Assembly: GCF_003184185.1 (NCBI RefSeq)
Contig: NZ_QHJG01000002.1
Span: 136,900 to 200,899 of the forward strand
DNA: 64,000 nt
Direction of reading: 5' to 3'
DNA from: Legionella qingyii
GTDB taxonomy: Bacteria; Pseudomonadota; Gammaproteobacteria; Legionellales; Legionellaceae
Part shown: piece after piece, positions 1 to 6,990 of the stretch
Numbering within the stretch: the first letter of the stretch is position 1
Layout: every line of letters begins with the position of its first letter
Translations under genes and position numbers: made by a program
The notes under the pieces: model-generated
What the model saw: the letters and a program-made list of their open reading frames with translations, nothing else
The model's database searches: none
Told to the model about the DNA's origin: nothing

Positions 1-405
1 GTTCTGGTTAGCGAACAATATCCGCAAGGTCTCGGTTCAACTCTAAAGCAATTTCAATCGTATTTTGATCAACAACACTGTATTGATAAAGTAAGTTTTT
101 CGTGCATGGCTGAGCCTAAATATGTGGAGCGATTAAAACAGCTTCATAAGAAGCAATTAATCCTTATTGGCATTGAAGCACATGTTTGTGTTTTGCAGAC
201 AGCATTGGAAATGAGAGAAGCAGGATTTGATGTTTTTGTTGTTGTCGATGCAGTAAGTTGTCGTGGTGAGCAAAATATGAAATATGGACTGAAGCGAATG
301 AAAAATGAAGGGATTCATTTGGTTACTTCTGAAATGGTTTTTTTTGAATGGTTAAGAAAAGCTGGGACTTCTGAATTCAAACAATTGAGTAAAGAGTTTT
401 TTTAG
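1..405 (+). CDS. Isochorismatase-family hydrolase, 3' part only
   Basis: The reading frame is open from the first base, so the gene starts outside the window; an internal Met at 106 is not the true start. The visible 134 residues carry the second half of the cysteine-hydrolase fold: LILIGIEAHVCVLQTAL holds the G-[IV]-E-x-H-x-C-V motif with the nucleophilic Cys, followed by FDVFVVVDAVSCRG, the helix-strand pair usual after it. Members cut isochorismate, nicotinamide or other amides/ethers; the substrate cannot be told from this fragment. The HVC motif makes it closest to the YcaC/'isochorismatase domain-containing' subgroup. The family call is firm, the reaction unknown. Confidence 0.85.
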   Translation, partial: VLVSEQYPQGLGSTLKQFQSYFDQQHCIDKVSFSCMAEPKYVERLKQLHKKQLILIGIEAHVCVLQTALEMREAGFDVFVVVDAVSCRGEQNMKYGLKRMKNEGIHLVTSEMVFFEWLRKAGTSEFKQLSKEFF

Positions 406-478
406 GACCTGTTTACATCGCTACTAACTTGACTATTTTGGCTCAAGCTTGCGAAATATAACAGACGCCAGTTCATTG

Positions 479-510
479 CAGCCTGGGCGTAGCGTAGCGG
501 AACCCGGTTA
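479..510. repeat. GCCTGGGT-type dispersed palindromic repeat, copy A
   Basis: The stretch reads GCCTGGGCGTAGCGTAGCGG and then AACCCGG. It belongs to the imperfect palindrome family described in the findings. It lies between the isochorismatase gene and the SDR gene, just upstream of the latter's ribosome binding site. Confidence 0.7.
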
Positions 511-529
511 AAAATTATGGAGAATAATA

Positions 530-1273
530 GTGAATTTTACGAATCAAATCGCATTGATAACAGGCGGTGCTTCAGGTATGGGAAAAGAAAGTGTTCATTA
601 CCTGAGAAAGCGTGGAATGCGAGTTGTGGCATGGGATAAGCAAATAGACGACCAGAGCGAAGCTGATTTATTTATCAGTTGTGACGTAACCAGTGATGAA
701 TCGGTCGAAAAGGCAATGCAACAGACTATAGAGCAATTGGGAGTCCCGAGAGTTTGTGTTAATTGTGCAGGAATTGCTCCAGCAAAGCGTATTGTTGGAA
801 AAGAGGGCGCGATGCCTTTAGCCGCCTTTAAACAGGTTATTGATGTCAATTTAATTGGTACTTTTAATGTAATGAGGGTTGCAGCACACGCAATGAGCGG
901 TTTGGAGTTGGAAAGTAATTCACAGGAGAGGGGGGTTATCATAAACACGGCTTCAATTGCGGCTTTTGAAGGGCAAATTGGCCAGGCCGCATACAGTGCC
1001 TCCAAGGGCGGAGTCGTTGCGATGACTCTTCCTGCTGCACGCGAGTTAGCTCAGCTTGCCATTCGCGTGAATACCATAGCCCCCGGTCTAATCGCTACAC
1101 CAATGCTGTTGAATATGCCACAAGAGGTACAAGACAATTTGATAGCAACTATGACTTTTCCCAAGCGATTTGGAAAGCCTGAGGAATTTGCTTCATTAGT
1201 AGCGCATATCATTGAAAATGGGATGATAAATGGTGAGGTGATTCGCTTGGATGGGGCTCTTCGTATGCGATAA
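530..1273 (+). CDS. Short-chain dehydrogenase, 3-hydroxyacyl-CoA dehydrogenase type 2 (HSD10)-like
   Basis: A 247-aa classical SDR. The Rossmann TGGASGMG motif is at about residues 11-18, the NCAG motif near 80, a catalytic Ser in NTASIAAFEG and the YSASKGG catalytic Tyr/Lys motif near 155. The spacing, the IGQAAYSASKGG segment and the tail GEVIRLDGALRM match the HSD10 / 3-hydroxy-2-methylbutyryl-CoA dehydrogenase group, which oxidises short branched 3-hydroxyacyl-CoA with NAD+ in isoleucine and fatty-acid breakdown. Start is GTG at 530 with GGAG about 7 bases upstream; no better ATG is available. It stands alone on this strand. The SDR fold is certain; the substrate is inferred from similarity remembered, not searched. 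Confidence 0.85.
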   Translation: MNFTNQIALITGGASGMGKESVHYLRKRGMRVVAWDKQIDDQSEADLFISCDVTSDESVEKAMQQTIEQLGVPRVCVNCAGIAPAKRIVGKEGAMPLAAFKQVIDVNLIGTFNVMRVAAHAMSGLELESNSQERGVIINTASIAAFEGQIGQAAYSASKGGVVAMTLPAARELAQLAIRVNTIAPGLIATPMLLNMPQEVQDNLIATMTFPKRFGKPEEFASLVAHIIENGMINGEVIRLDGALRMR

Positions 1274-1300
1274 TGCTACGATTTTTAATCTAGTTCGTGA

Positions 1301-1328
1301 GCCTGGGTGACGCAAAGCGAAACCCAGA
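1301..1328. repeat. GCCTGGGT-type dispersed palindromic repeat, copy B
   Basis: Reads GCCTGGGTGACGCAAAGCG followed by AAACCCAG. It sits between the convergent SDR gene and the minus-strand 1360-2124 gene, where it could also fold as a bidirectional terminator stem. Confidence 0.75.
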
Positions 1329-1359
1329 AATTCCAAACTTGTCCTATTTAATTTAAATT

Positions 1360-2124
1360 TTAAAAAAACTTTTGATATGAAGTTTTATCTAAACTTCCTT
1401 TCGAAGCCAGAGAGGGTGCTGCGGAATTAATTGCTTCTTTAAATAGGGTTAAATTCCTTTTTTTCGACATATTTTCTAAATCATCTACTTGAGTGGGGAT
1501 TAGTTCAGCATCCTCATAATCCTCTTCAGATAGCTCATCTACGTAATGGGGGTTAATCTCATTCGTATCCACCAAAACAACCTGTTTTGGTGGAGTACCC
1601 AAAGAGCCATGTTCCCAGCCCATTACAATCTTTTGTTTTCCTGCTTCGACCAATCCATCTTTTTCACCTAAATCAACCCAACGATGTCCTGAGCTGTCAA
1701 TAACCAAATAGGCTTTATAAGCGGCTATCTCAGTATAAATACCTTCATGAGCTAATTTTAATTGGAGTTCCTCTATGAATGCTTTCGTCTCTCCAAGATA
1801 GCATGCAATGAACGTAATTCGTTTCACTGCTTTTAAGGAACAATCTTCTACCAAGCGTTCTACCAGCATATCTACGTCACAACTGGAAAATTTTTGTTTT
1901 CCTGGAGCACTGTGACCAATCAAGCATAAACGAGATTGAGAAGTTAATTGACTCAGATCAGGATAACTTTCAAGTAGAGATGAGTAAAATAATCGATTTT
2001 CTTCTTTAAAAAGAACTCCTAACAAATTTTTAGAGTTCTCCTTTATTACGTTCTCTGTGGTTGACTTATCAGAGAAAAATTCAACTACAACAGTTCTGTC
2101 GTAATTTCTCGTAAAAAATTTCAT
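1360..2124 (-). CDS. Putative clan CD (caspase/C80-like) cysteine peptidase, candidate effector
   Basis: The open frame runs to 2160 (266 aa), but ATG at 2124 (254 aa) is preferred because a TATAAT lies over the upstream Met. Numbering from the longer frame, hydrophobic strands each end in a candidate catalytic residue: LCLIGHSAPG (His83) and ITFIACYLGE (Cys120). Next come a helix, a strand GIYTEIAAYKAYLVID and SSGHRW. This strand-His-Gly-helix-strand-Cys order is that of clan CD peptidases such as C80 (MARTX CPD), C11 and caspases. The C-terminus has an acidic run, ELSEEDYEDAE, about 50 residues from the end, like the E-block of Dot/Icm signals, and ends in KFF. No signal peptide or TM. Fold and effector status are inferences; the gene was not recognised by name. 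Confidence 0.55.
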   Translation of the reverse strand: MKFFTRNYDRTVVVEFFSDKSTTENVIKENSKNLLGVLFKEENRLFYSSLLESYPDLSQLTSQSRLCLIGHSAPGKQKFSSCDVDMLVERLVEDCSLKAVKRITFIACYLGETKAFIEELQLKLAHEGIYTEIAAYKAYLVIDSSGHRWVDLGEKDGLVEAGKQKIVMGWEHGSLGTPPKQVVLVDTNEINPHYVDELSEEDYEDAELIPTQVDDLENMSKKRNLTLFKEAINSAAPSLASKGSLDKTSYQKFF

Positions 2125-2151
2125 ATGAATAAAAAATAAAAATTGTATCCT

Positions 2152-2179
2152 ATTATACATTTTTTTGATTTCTGAGCAA
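2152..2179 (-). promoter_or_regulatory. Possible sigma-70 promoter for the 1360-2124 gene
   Basis: On the minus strand TATAAT lies at 2157-2152 with a weak TTGCTC-like -35 about 16 bases upstream. It places the transcript start near 2145 and so argues for translation from the ATG at 2124 rather than 2160. Confidence 0.35.
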
Positions 2180-2265
2180 AAATAACTCTATTTATATTTG
2201 GTTTTGCTTATTGGCAAGTAGGCGGTAGGTGAATTGTCAACACACCTTAGATTTGTTGATGTATC

Positions 2266-2295
2266 TTCTGGGTTCAGCTTTGCTTTCACCCAGAA
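2266..2295. repeat. Hairpin repeat downstream of flgN, copy C
   Basis: TTCTGGGT at 2266-2273 pairs perfectly with ACCCAGAA at 2288-2295 (8-bp stem, 14-base loop). It resembles a worn member of the GCCTGGGT family. It lies 18 bases past the flgN stop and may help end the flgAMN transcript, although no T-run follows. Confidence 0.55.
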
Positions 2296-2312
2296 TGTAG
2301 TGCTTTGTATTT

Positions 2313-2801
2313 TTAAGCTTCTTGATGATGTGAATTATCTTTTGTTGATTCTATGTTCCCATGGGACGTATAAACACTGATCGCATTTGTTTGATTTCCT
2401 GACAGTGTATTGACAATTTCTTGACGGATATAAAGATTATTGGCTATTACTTGTCCATTTACTGCGTTTAATTCGCGACAGCGTGAGAGAAGTTCAGCAA
2501 GCTTAATATTAAGTTGATTGATCTGATTTACCTCTTCAATACTACAATCCTTAAGAAATTCTGTTAAAACCTGATTCATAGTTTGATTGGGATCGGTATG
2601 ATTAATAATTTGCATCCGTTGTTTGGCGCTTTCTTCTAATTTATTCGATAATTCCTGTTTCTTATTCGCAAACTCTTCAAGTCTGTTAAATTCTCGAGAC
2701 ATCAATATTTCTTTTTCTTCAACTAACAAAGAATTGAGCGTTTCTATCCAATTAATTTCTTGTGCCAAACAGCTACTCAATACTTTCTCTTTATTATCCA
2801 T
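2313..2801 (-). CDS. flgN: Flagellar export chaperone FlgN
   Basis: A 162-aa, highly helical protein directly after flgM. The N-terminal INWIETLNSLLVEEKEIL and the following basic/acidic heptads (KKQELSNKLEESAKQR) are the FlgN pattern. FlgN binds the hook-filament junction proteins FlgK and FlgL in the cytoplasm and delivers them to the flagellar export gate. The start at 2801 has AAGGG about 7 bases upstream, and the gene begins 17 bases after the flgM stop, so the two are co-transcribed from the FliA promoter at 3139-3165. Primary sequence is weakly conserved in this family; the call leans on gene order, length (about 140-160 aa) and helical pattern. Confidence 0.8.
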   Translation of the reverse strand: MDNKEKVLSSCLAQEINWIETLNSLLVEEKEILMSREFNRLEEFANKKQELSNKLEESAKQRMQIINHTDPNQTMNQVLTEFLKDCSIEEVNQINQLNIKLAELLSRCRELNAVNGQVIANNLYIRQEIVNTLSGNQTNAISVYTSHGNIESTKDNSHHQEA

Positions 2802-2818
2802 ATAATTGCCCTTAGAAA

Positions 2819-3106
2819 TTAAGCTGGTTCTACATTTAACATTTTCATGGCAATTTTGTCACTATCAATCTGATAATTTCCCAGCGCTATTTCTGTTTTG
2901 AAATATAAAACTCGAGCCTCATTGATTTCAGATGTTTCCTTAAGGGAGTTTTTTATTGCCTCTAATTGCTTGGAGGTGTCACTGATGCTGACAAGTGAAG
3001 AGGGATCTTCAATCAAACTTTTGATTTTTTCTTGATGTGTTGTTTTTAAACGATTGTCTGCATCTAAAGTTTTTACAGGAACTGCATCGCTGATTTGATT
3101 AAACAT
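2819..3106 (-). CDS. flgM: Anti-sigma-28 factor FlgM
   Basis: A 95-aa protein. The C-terminal ALGNYQIDSDKIAMKML matches the FlgM family signature (x-G-x-Y-x-[IV]-[DN]-x-x-x-[IV]-A-x-x-[ML]), the helix pair that clamps FliA. The N-terminus is polar and probably disordered, as expected for an anti-sigma that is exported through the basal body. FlgM holds sigma-28 inactive until the hook is finished. The start at 3106 has GAGGA about 8 bases upstream. A strong sigma-28 promoter just upstream gives the usual feedback: FliA drives its own inhibitor. Confidence 0.92.
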   Translation of the reverse strand: MFNQISDAVPVKTLDADNRLKTTHQEKIKSLIEDPSSLVSISDTSKQLEAIKNSLKETSEINEARVLYFKTEIALGNYQIDSDKIAMKMLNVEPA

Positions 3107-3138
3107 AATTTATCCTCAATCACGTTTGACTTCTAAAT

Positions 3139-3165
3139 TTATCGGCCGCATTTTAAAAATCTTTA
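3139..3165 (-). promoter_or_regulatory. FliA (sigma-28) promoter of flgMN
   Basis: On the minus strand TAAAGATT (3165-3158), an 11-base spacer and GCCGATAA (3146-3139) match the enterobacterial sigma-28 consensus TAAAGTTT-N11-GCCGATAA at 15 of 16 positions with exact spacing. It lies in the 86-base gap between flgA and flgM, about 33 bases before the flgM start codon. Confidence 0.92.
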
Positions 3166-3192
3166 GTAAATTTTAATTAGTTATTGATTTTT

Positions 3193-3894
3193 TTAGATAA
3201 TAACATTCACTTTCTTTGCATCAGTAATCTGAGCTTCAATAACTTTTTTGGAAGAAAGATTACGCACTTTAATGGTTTCACCTAATGTACCATCTTCCAG
3301 AGCCACACCATCCATACTAACAGTTAAATTATTATCATTGACTACAATAGAAACATGTTCTCCTTTATTAATCAATTTTGCTGCCTCAATATTATGAGGA
3401 TTCAGCGGGCTATTAGGTGAAATATTTTGTTTACAAATTTGTCCTACTAATAAGTCCTTTTCAGTGAAATAGCCTTTATTTAATCGTTGTACATCCATTT
3501 CTGTTTGATAGATATCATCTTGAGTAAGTCGACTGCCTTTTATTAGAGCACGTTTTGCGACATAGATCGTTTTTAAAACGGTTATTTTAACAGGAACATA
3601 CAAGGACCAGTGATTGTCATTTTCTTGGCATTTAATACCCATTGTACTGGTACTTAAGATAGGGGATTGGTAGGGGTTAAAAACAAGGAGCTTATCTTCA
3701 GCACATGCTTTGAGATTTAAACGAGAATCAATTTTATCCGCCGTAACCCGAATTGTTCCCTCTTTATATGAAGAAAGTTCATTGCGTATATGTTGTTCTA
3801 TTTTGTTCGTTAATACTTCAAGTGATTGTATTGTATCAGCATGTAATCCTGTACTTGCAAAAAATAGTAAAACACTTAGTATGCACTTGTTCAC
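3193..3894 (-). CDS. flgA: Flagellar P-ring assembly chaperone FlgA
   Basis: 233 aa. A Sec signal peptide (MNKCILSVLLFFASTGLHA, probable cut after ALHA-like HA) is followed by the FlgA N-terminal region. A SAF domain follows (AKRALIKGSRLTQDDIYQTE, then GQICKQNISPNSPL), then the C-terminal beta domain ending in VEAQITD-like EAQITDAKKVNVI. FlgA is the periplasmic chaperone for FlgI during P-ring formation. Start codon is GTG at 3894 with GAGGG 7-8 bases upstream. It heads the flgA-flgM-flgN set and is divergent from the cytochrome gene, 65 bases away. Confidence 0.92.
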   Translation of the reverse strand: MNKCILSVLLFFASTGLHADTIQSLEVLTNKIEQHIRNELSSYKEGTIRVTADKIDSRLNLKACAEDKLLVFNPYQSPILSTSTMGIKCQENDNHWSLYVPVKITVLKTIYVAKRALIKGSRLTQDDIYQTEMDVQRLNKGYFTEKDLLVGQICKQNISPNSPLNPHNIEAAKLINKGEHVSIVVNDNNLTVSMDGVALEDGTLGETIKVRNLSSKKVIEAQITDAKKVNVII

Positions 3895-3959
3895 AAATAA
3901 TCCCTCTTTGAGTAACTTGTTGTAAATAGCAAATATTATGCCAATTTCAGGAGAATTAC

Positions 3960-4325
3960 ATGATGATTCGTTTCAGTATTTATGCAGCGATTTTATGGAT
4001 ATGCCAATTACCGGTTCATGCAGAAACTCATCATCCTCAAGAGTTCTTGCAATCAATTAGTGGTACCAAAAATGAAGGCGAACAAATTTATCATCATTTT
4101 TGTGCAAATTGTCATGAAAAAAAACCATTAATTCCTCTCGGTGCGCCCAGAATTGGCGAAGAATCCGATTGGAAAATGCGTTTAAAACAAGGGATGGAGG
4201 TACTCTTTAAGCATACTGACGAGGGTCTAAATGCAATGCCTGCAAGAGGGGGGTGCTTTGAGTGTACTGATAAACAGTTAATGCGCGCCATCCAATTTAT
4301 GCTTCCAAAACAACCCCAAAAGTAA
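3960..4325 (+). CDS. Cytochrome c5-family protein
   Basis: 121 aa with a signal peptide (MIRFSIYAAILWICQLPVHA). One haem c site, CANCH, is near residue 49. A distal Met ligand is likely in AMPARGGCFECTDKQL, the segment typical of cytochrome c5, with its extra Cys pair. It is therefore a periplasmic mono-haem electron carrier. The ATG pair at 3960/3963 follows AGGAG by about 7 bases. No oxidase or reductase gene lies beside it, so its partner is unknown. Confidence 0.88.
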   Translation: MMIRFSIYAAILWICQLPVHAETHHPQEFLQSISGTKNEGEQIYHHFCANCHEKKPLIPLGAPRIGEESDWKMRLKQGMEVLFKHTDEGLNAMPARGGCFECTDKQLMRAIQFMLPKQPQK

Positions 4326-4440
4326 TCATTTAATAGTCTTAGAGCGCATAAAAAAAACACAGTGTAAAAAATATTTATAAAAAAACCTAAACCTATTTTT
4401 AAATCTCCCGATAAATAAGAAAAAAAGAGGGAGAAATAAA

Positions 4441-4998
4441 GTGAAAAAATATCTAGTGTTGGTACCAGTGTGTGCTTTAGCAACATCCTGTGCTTCCATG
4501 GATAGGTCAGTCCCTGTAGTTGATGATGCAGGCTATACTCATTATACGATGAGCATGCAATCAGACCATAAGGGCTCAAATTACTTTCCCATGAAAAGAC
4601 CGGCAACAGGGAAAAAAGTGATTGTATTTGACCCTAAAGCAACAGCATGGGCAGCTTACGATAGAGACGGTAATAGGGTAAATACTGGTAGTGCTTCCGG
4701 GGGAAAGGATTTCTGTGAAGATGCTGGTAAACCATGTCGTACTGTAACCGGAACATTCAGTGTTTATTCTAAAAAAGGCGAAGATTGTACCTCCAGTATT
4801 TATCCATTAGAAACACATGGTGGTGCAAAAATGCCATACTGTATGCATTTCCATGGGGGCTATTCCATTCATGCAGCATATGAAGTACCTAATTACAATG
4901 CAAGCCATGGTTGCATCCGTGTTTTACCCAGTGCAGCAAAATGGTTAAACGAAGATTTTGCTGATATTGGTACGACAGTGATTGTTAAACCCTACTAA
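4441..4998 (+). CDS. L,D-transpeptidase (YkuD) lipoprotein
   Basis: 185 aa, starting GTG at 4441 after AGAGGGAG with about 6 bases spacing. A short signal ends in LATSC at residues 14-18, an approximate lipobox, so it is probably an outer-membrane or periplasmic lipoprotein. The YkuD catalytic signature is clear: GGYSIHAAYEVP, then NASHGCIRVLPSAAKWL with the nucleophilic Cys of SHGCIR. Such enzymes make 3-3 peptidoglycan cross-links or attach proteins to the wall. Two extra Cys pairs (DFCEDAGKPC and DCTSS...PYC) could form disulphides. A Rho-independent terminator follows at 5066. Confidence 0.88.
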   Translation: MKKYLVLVPVCALATSCASMDRSVPVVDDAGYTHYTMSMQSDHKGSNYFPMKRPATGKKVIVFDPKATAWAAYDRDGNRVNTGSASGGKDFCEDAGKPCRTVTGTFSVYSKKGEDCTSSIYPLETHGGAKMPYCMHFHGGYSIHAAYEVPNYNASHGCIRVLPSAAKWLNEDFADIGTTVIVKPY

Positions 4999-5316
4999 TC
5001 AGTTTGGCATCAGTGATGTTTTGGTGTCCTATTAGCGAAGAATCAGCATGATAATCTCCACTTCTGCCCTGCGTTATGCAGGGCTTTTTCATTTGATTTT
5101 TTCAGAAACTCTACTTTAGAAGATGATTGCTTCGTCGATATGGTACTCGAATCATTATGTATTTGCGTACACACCCTGGTTGGGCACTGCATGTCTCCTC
5201 GCACTCCTCTCTCTGTAGTGTGTTTCCGAAGAAATCTATTATATACATTCATTTTTGCTGACTAATAACTTGCTAATAAGAGAATCGCAATTTACTATCG
5301 TGTTTTTTAAATCTGG
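4999..5316. other. Intergenic stretch, no gene supported
   Basis: It holds the terminator at 5066-5089. Around 5120-5160, GATTGCTTCGTCG looks like a decayed copy of a repeat common in gammaproteobacterial spacers. An opposite-strand frame over 5043-5252 has no protein-like features. The last 60 bases precede coaX and are A+T-rich. Confidence 0.6.
5066..5089 (+). terminator. Rho-independent terminator after the L,D-transpeptidase gene
   Basis: GCCCTGC (5066-5072), loop GTTAT, GCAGGGC (5078-5084), then TTTTT. A perfect 7-bp G+C-rich stem with a T-run, 68 bases past the stop. Confidence 0.9.
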
Positions 5317-5328
5317 ATGCATGACATT

Positions 5329-6093
5329 ATGATTCTTTGTATTGATGTTGGAAACTCTCATATCTATGGTGGTGTTTTTGATGGAGAAGAGATAAAGCTT
5401 CGTTTTCGTCATACCTCTAAAGTAAGTACATCTGATGAACTGGGCATCTTTTTAAAAAGTGTTTTAAGAGAAAATAATTGTTCTCCGGAATCAATTAAAC
5501 AGATTGGTATTTGTTCTGTGGTACCCCAAATTGATTACTCCTTGCGTTCAGCCTGTGTTAAATACTTTTCTCTAGAACCTTTTTTGTTGCAGGCTGGAGT
5601 TAAAACGGGTCTTAATATCAAATATCGCAACCCCATTGAAGTCGGGGCTGACCGAATAGCCAATGCAATTGCAGCAACTCATAGTCATCCAAACCAAAAT
5701 GTGATTGTTATTGATTTCGGCACTGCAACTACCTTTTGTGTTATTAGTGCTCAAAAAGCATATATGGGCGGTGCAATTTTACCTGGAGTTAGGCTCTCTG
5801 TTGATGCTTTATCAAAAAATACAGCAAAATTACCTGCTGTAGAAATCATAAAAACTGAAAATGCAGTGGGGCGCTCGACAATAGAAAGCATTCAATCCGG
5901 TGTTTATTATGGTGCAATTGGTGCTTGCCGTGAATTGATTCAACGTCTGAATCAGGAGGCTTTTGGCGCTGAAAAAGCATTGGTATTGGCAACAGGTGGT
6001 TTTGCCTCCTTATTTGAAAAACAAGGCTTGTATGATCATCTGGTTCCTGATTTGGTTCTGCAAGGAATAAGACTCGCTGCGTTGATGAATTGA
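5329..6093 (+). CDS. coaX: Type III pantothenate kinase
   Basis: CoaX phosphorylates pantothenate, the first step to coenzyme A. The actin-like (ASKHA) fold shows as the phosphate-1 motif MILCIDVGNSHIYGG, the catalytic region NPIEVGADRIANAIAA and the phosphate-2 motif VIVIDFGTATTFCVI, then GGAILPGVRLS. Length 254 aa is usual. An ATG at 5317 is in frame, but ATG at 5329 starts right at the family N-terminus (MILCIDVGN) and has a weak GGA about 11 bases upstream, so it is preferred. It lies upstream of the dcw cluster and is not obviously in an operon. Confidence 0.93.
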   Translation: MILCIDVGNSHIYGGVFDGEEIKLRFRHTSKVSTSDELGIFLKSVLRENNCSPESIKQIGICSVVPQIDYSLRSACVKYFSLEPFLLQAGVKTGLNIKYRNPIEVGADRIANAIAATHSHPNQNVIVIDFGTATTFCVISAQKAYMGGAILPGVRLSVDALSKNTAKLPAVEIIKTENAVGRSTIESIQSGVYYGAIGACRELIQRLNQEAFGAEKALVLATGGFASLFEKQGLYDHLVPDLVLQGIRLAALMN

Positions 6094-6281
6094 ATAAGCC
6101 AAATGTAGATAAAAATACCAAGCTTTTTTGGTTCTTCTGGGCAGTATTTTAATGCATAGTCTTTAGTTAGAGGTAAAACCTTGTGCGAACCAGACTTAAA
6201 GTCATATGTCTGTAATCCAAATTCATTGTGCATCACTTCATAAATCTTATGTTTTAAATAGCTCCTTTTTAAATAAAGCAT
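6036..6281 (-). CDS. Possible small protein antisense to the coaX 3' end
   Basis: 81 aa. The first about 60 residues look protein-like (KIYEVMHNEFGLQTYDF, then KVLPLTKDYALKYCPEEP). Upstream of the ATG, AGGAAATTAGGAA gives a reasonable ribosome binding site. The last 19 residues lie antisense to coaX, which argues for caution. No family recognised. It could be a real small ORF, a remnant, or chance. Confidence 0.28.
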   Translation of the reverse strand: MLYLKRSYLKHKIYEVMHNEFGLQTYDFKSGSHKVLPLTKDYALKYCPEEPKKLGIFIYIWLIQFINAASLIPCRTKSGTR

Positions 6282-6431
6282 TTCCTAATTTCCTGCATGA
6301 TTGGATGAAATCCATAAAGCAGGTCTCAATTTTTTAATTCAATGCATGGTCGCAATTTTTTCATGCAAATCAATTTTTAATCATTCGTTTCATAATCCAT
6401 CAATAAATTAACTAAAAAGTGGTTTTTTATC

Positions 6432-6461
6432 TTGACGCATGGAGAAATGTGTTTCTATAGT
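6432..6461 (+). promoter_or_regulatory. dcw (mraZ) sigma-70 promoter
   Basis: TTGACG at 6432-6437, an 18-base spacer and TATAGT at 6456-6461: ten of twelve consensus positions. The predicted transcript start is near 6468, giving a leader of about 64 bases before mraZ. Confidence 0.75.
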
Positions 6462-6506
6462 GTAGAAAAGTGGGGTAAAATATTAAAAAAGTGGAGAATT
6501 GTGGAA
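6460..6506 (+). promoter_or_regulatory. Candidate MraZ operator (GTGGxG boxes in 10-base phase)
   Basis: GTGTAG at 6460, GTGGGG at 6470, GTGGAG at 6491 and GTGGAA at 6501 fall on a 10-base period (10, 21, 10). E. coli MraZ is known to bind TGGGN direct repeats with 5-base spacers in front of its own gene, so autorepression of the cluster is inferred. The boxes run from the -10 into the leader. Confidence 0.6.
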
Positions 6507-6521
6507 GAAAAAAACTTCCAC
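6501..6521 (+). promoter_or_regulatory. Leader hairpin just upstream of mraZ
   Basis: GTGGAAG (6501-6507), seven A's, CTTCCAC (6515-6521): a perfect 7-bp stem ending 10 bases before the ATG. No Shine-Dalgarno lies between the hairpin and the start; the only purine-rich stretch is in the 5' arm. Confidence 0.6.
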
Positions 6522-6531
6522 ATAAAAAAAC

Positions 6532-6990
6532 ATGTTTCGCGGAATAAATGCCATCACCATTGATACTAAAGGGCGCTTAGCAATCCCTACGCGTTATCGA
6601 TCCGCGCTGGGTGCTGAAGATAAAACGCCTTTGGTGGTGACTATTGATACTGAGGAAACATGCTTATTGCTCTATACCGCGGCTCAATGGCAGATAATTG
6701 AAGATAATTTGCAGAAATTACCCAGTTTTAATGCTGCCGCACGAAGAATACAGCGTTTATTGATTGGACATGCGACTGATGTCGAATTAGACGCGAATGG
6801 GCGGGTGTTACTACCCACTGTTTTAAGAAATTATGCACAGTTGGAAAAAGATGTAGTGATGATAGGCCAAGGAAATAAATTTGAAGTTTGGAATAAGGAT
6901 CTTTGGGAAACCCGACGTGAACAATGGTTGGCTGAGGAAAGTTCCGGAACTAGTGGCTTACCCGATGAAATGAAAACGTTTTCTTTGTAA
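6532..6990 (+). CDS. mraZ: Transcriptional regulator MraZ
   Basis: 152 aa, the family's usual length. The AbrB-like tandem fold begins with the hallmark [19 protein letters not shown], repeated in the second half as [15 protein letters not shown]. This fixes the start at 6532 despite the absence of a Shine-Dalgarno. MraZ is a DNA-binding ring-forming protein that represses the dcw cluster from its own promoter. It overlaps rsmH by one base (TAATG), so the two are translationally coupled. Confidence 0.95.
   Translation: MFRGINAITIDTKGRLAIPTRYRSALGAEDKTPLVVTIDTEETCLLLYTAAQWQIIEDNLQKLPSFNAAARRIQRLLIGHATDVELDANGRVLLPTVLRNYAQLEKDVVMIGQGNKFEVWNKDLWETRREQWLAEESSGTSGLPDEMKTFSL

Larger units (their letters stand above)
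6094..6531. other. coaX-mraZ spacer
   Basis: It contains the start of the possible small minus-strand ORF (to 6281), an A+T-rich stretch, and from 6432 the mraZ promoter, the GTGG repeats and a leader hairpin, each listed separately. No RNA gene seen. Confidence 0.6.

Noticed and set aside
598..1005. Minus-strand frame of 135 codons inside the SDR gene
   Set aside because: Mirror of a well-supported gene, no ribosome site.
4112..4606. Long minus-strand frame across the cytochrome c5 and L,D-transpeptidase genes
   Set aside because: It is antisense to two clear genes and the spacer; its translation has no protein-like motif.
5100..5270. Possible tRNA or small RNA in the spacer before coaX
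   Set aside because: No cloverleaf or CCA end could be drawn; only a decayed repeat-like string is visible.
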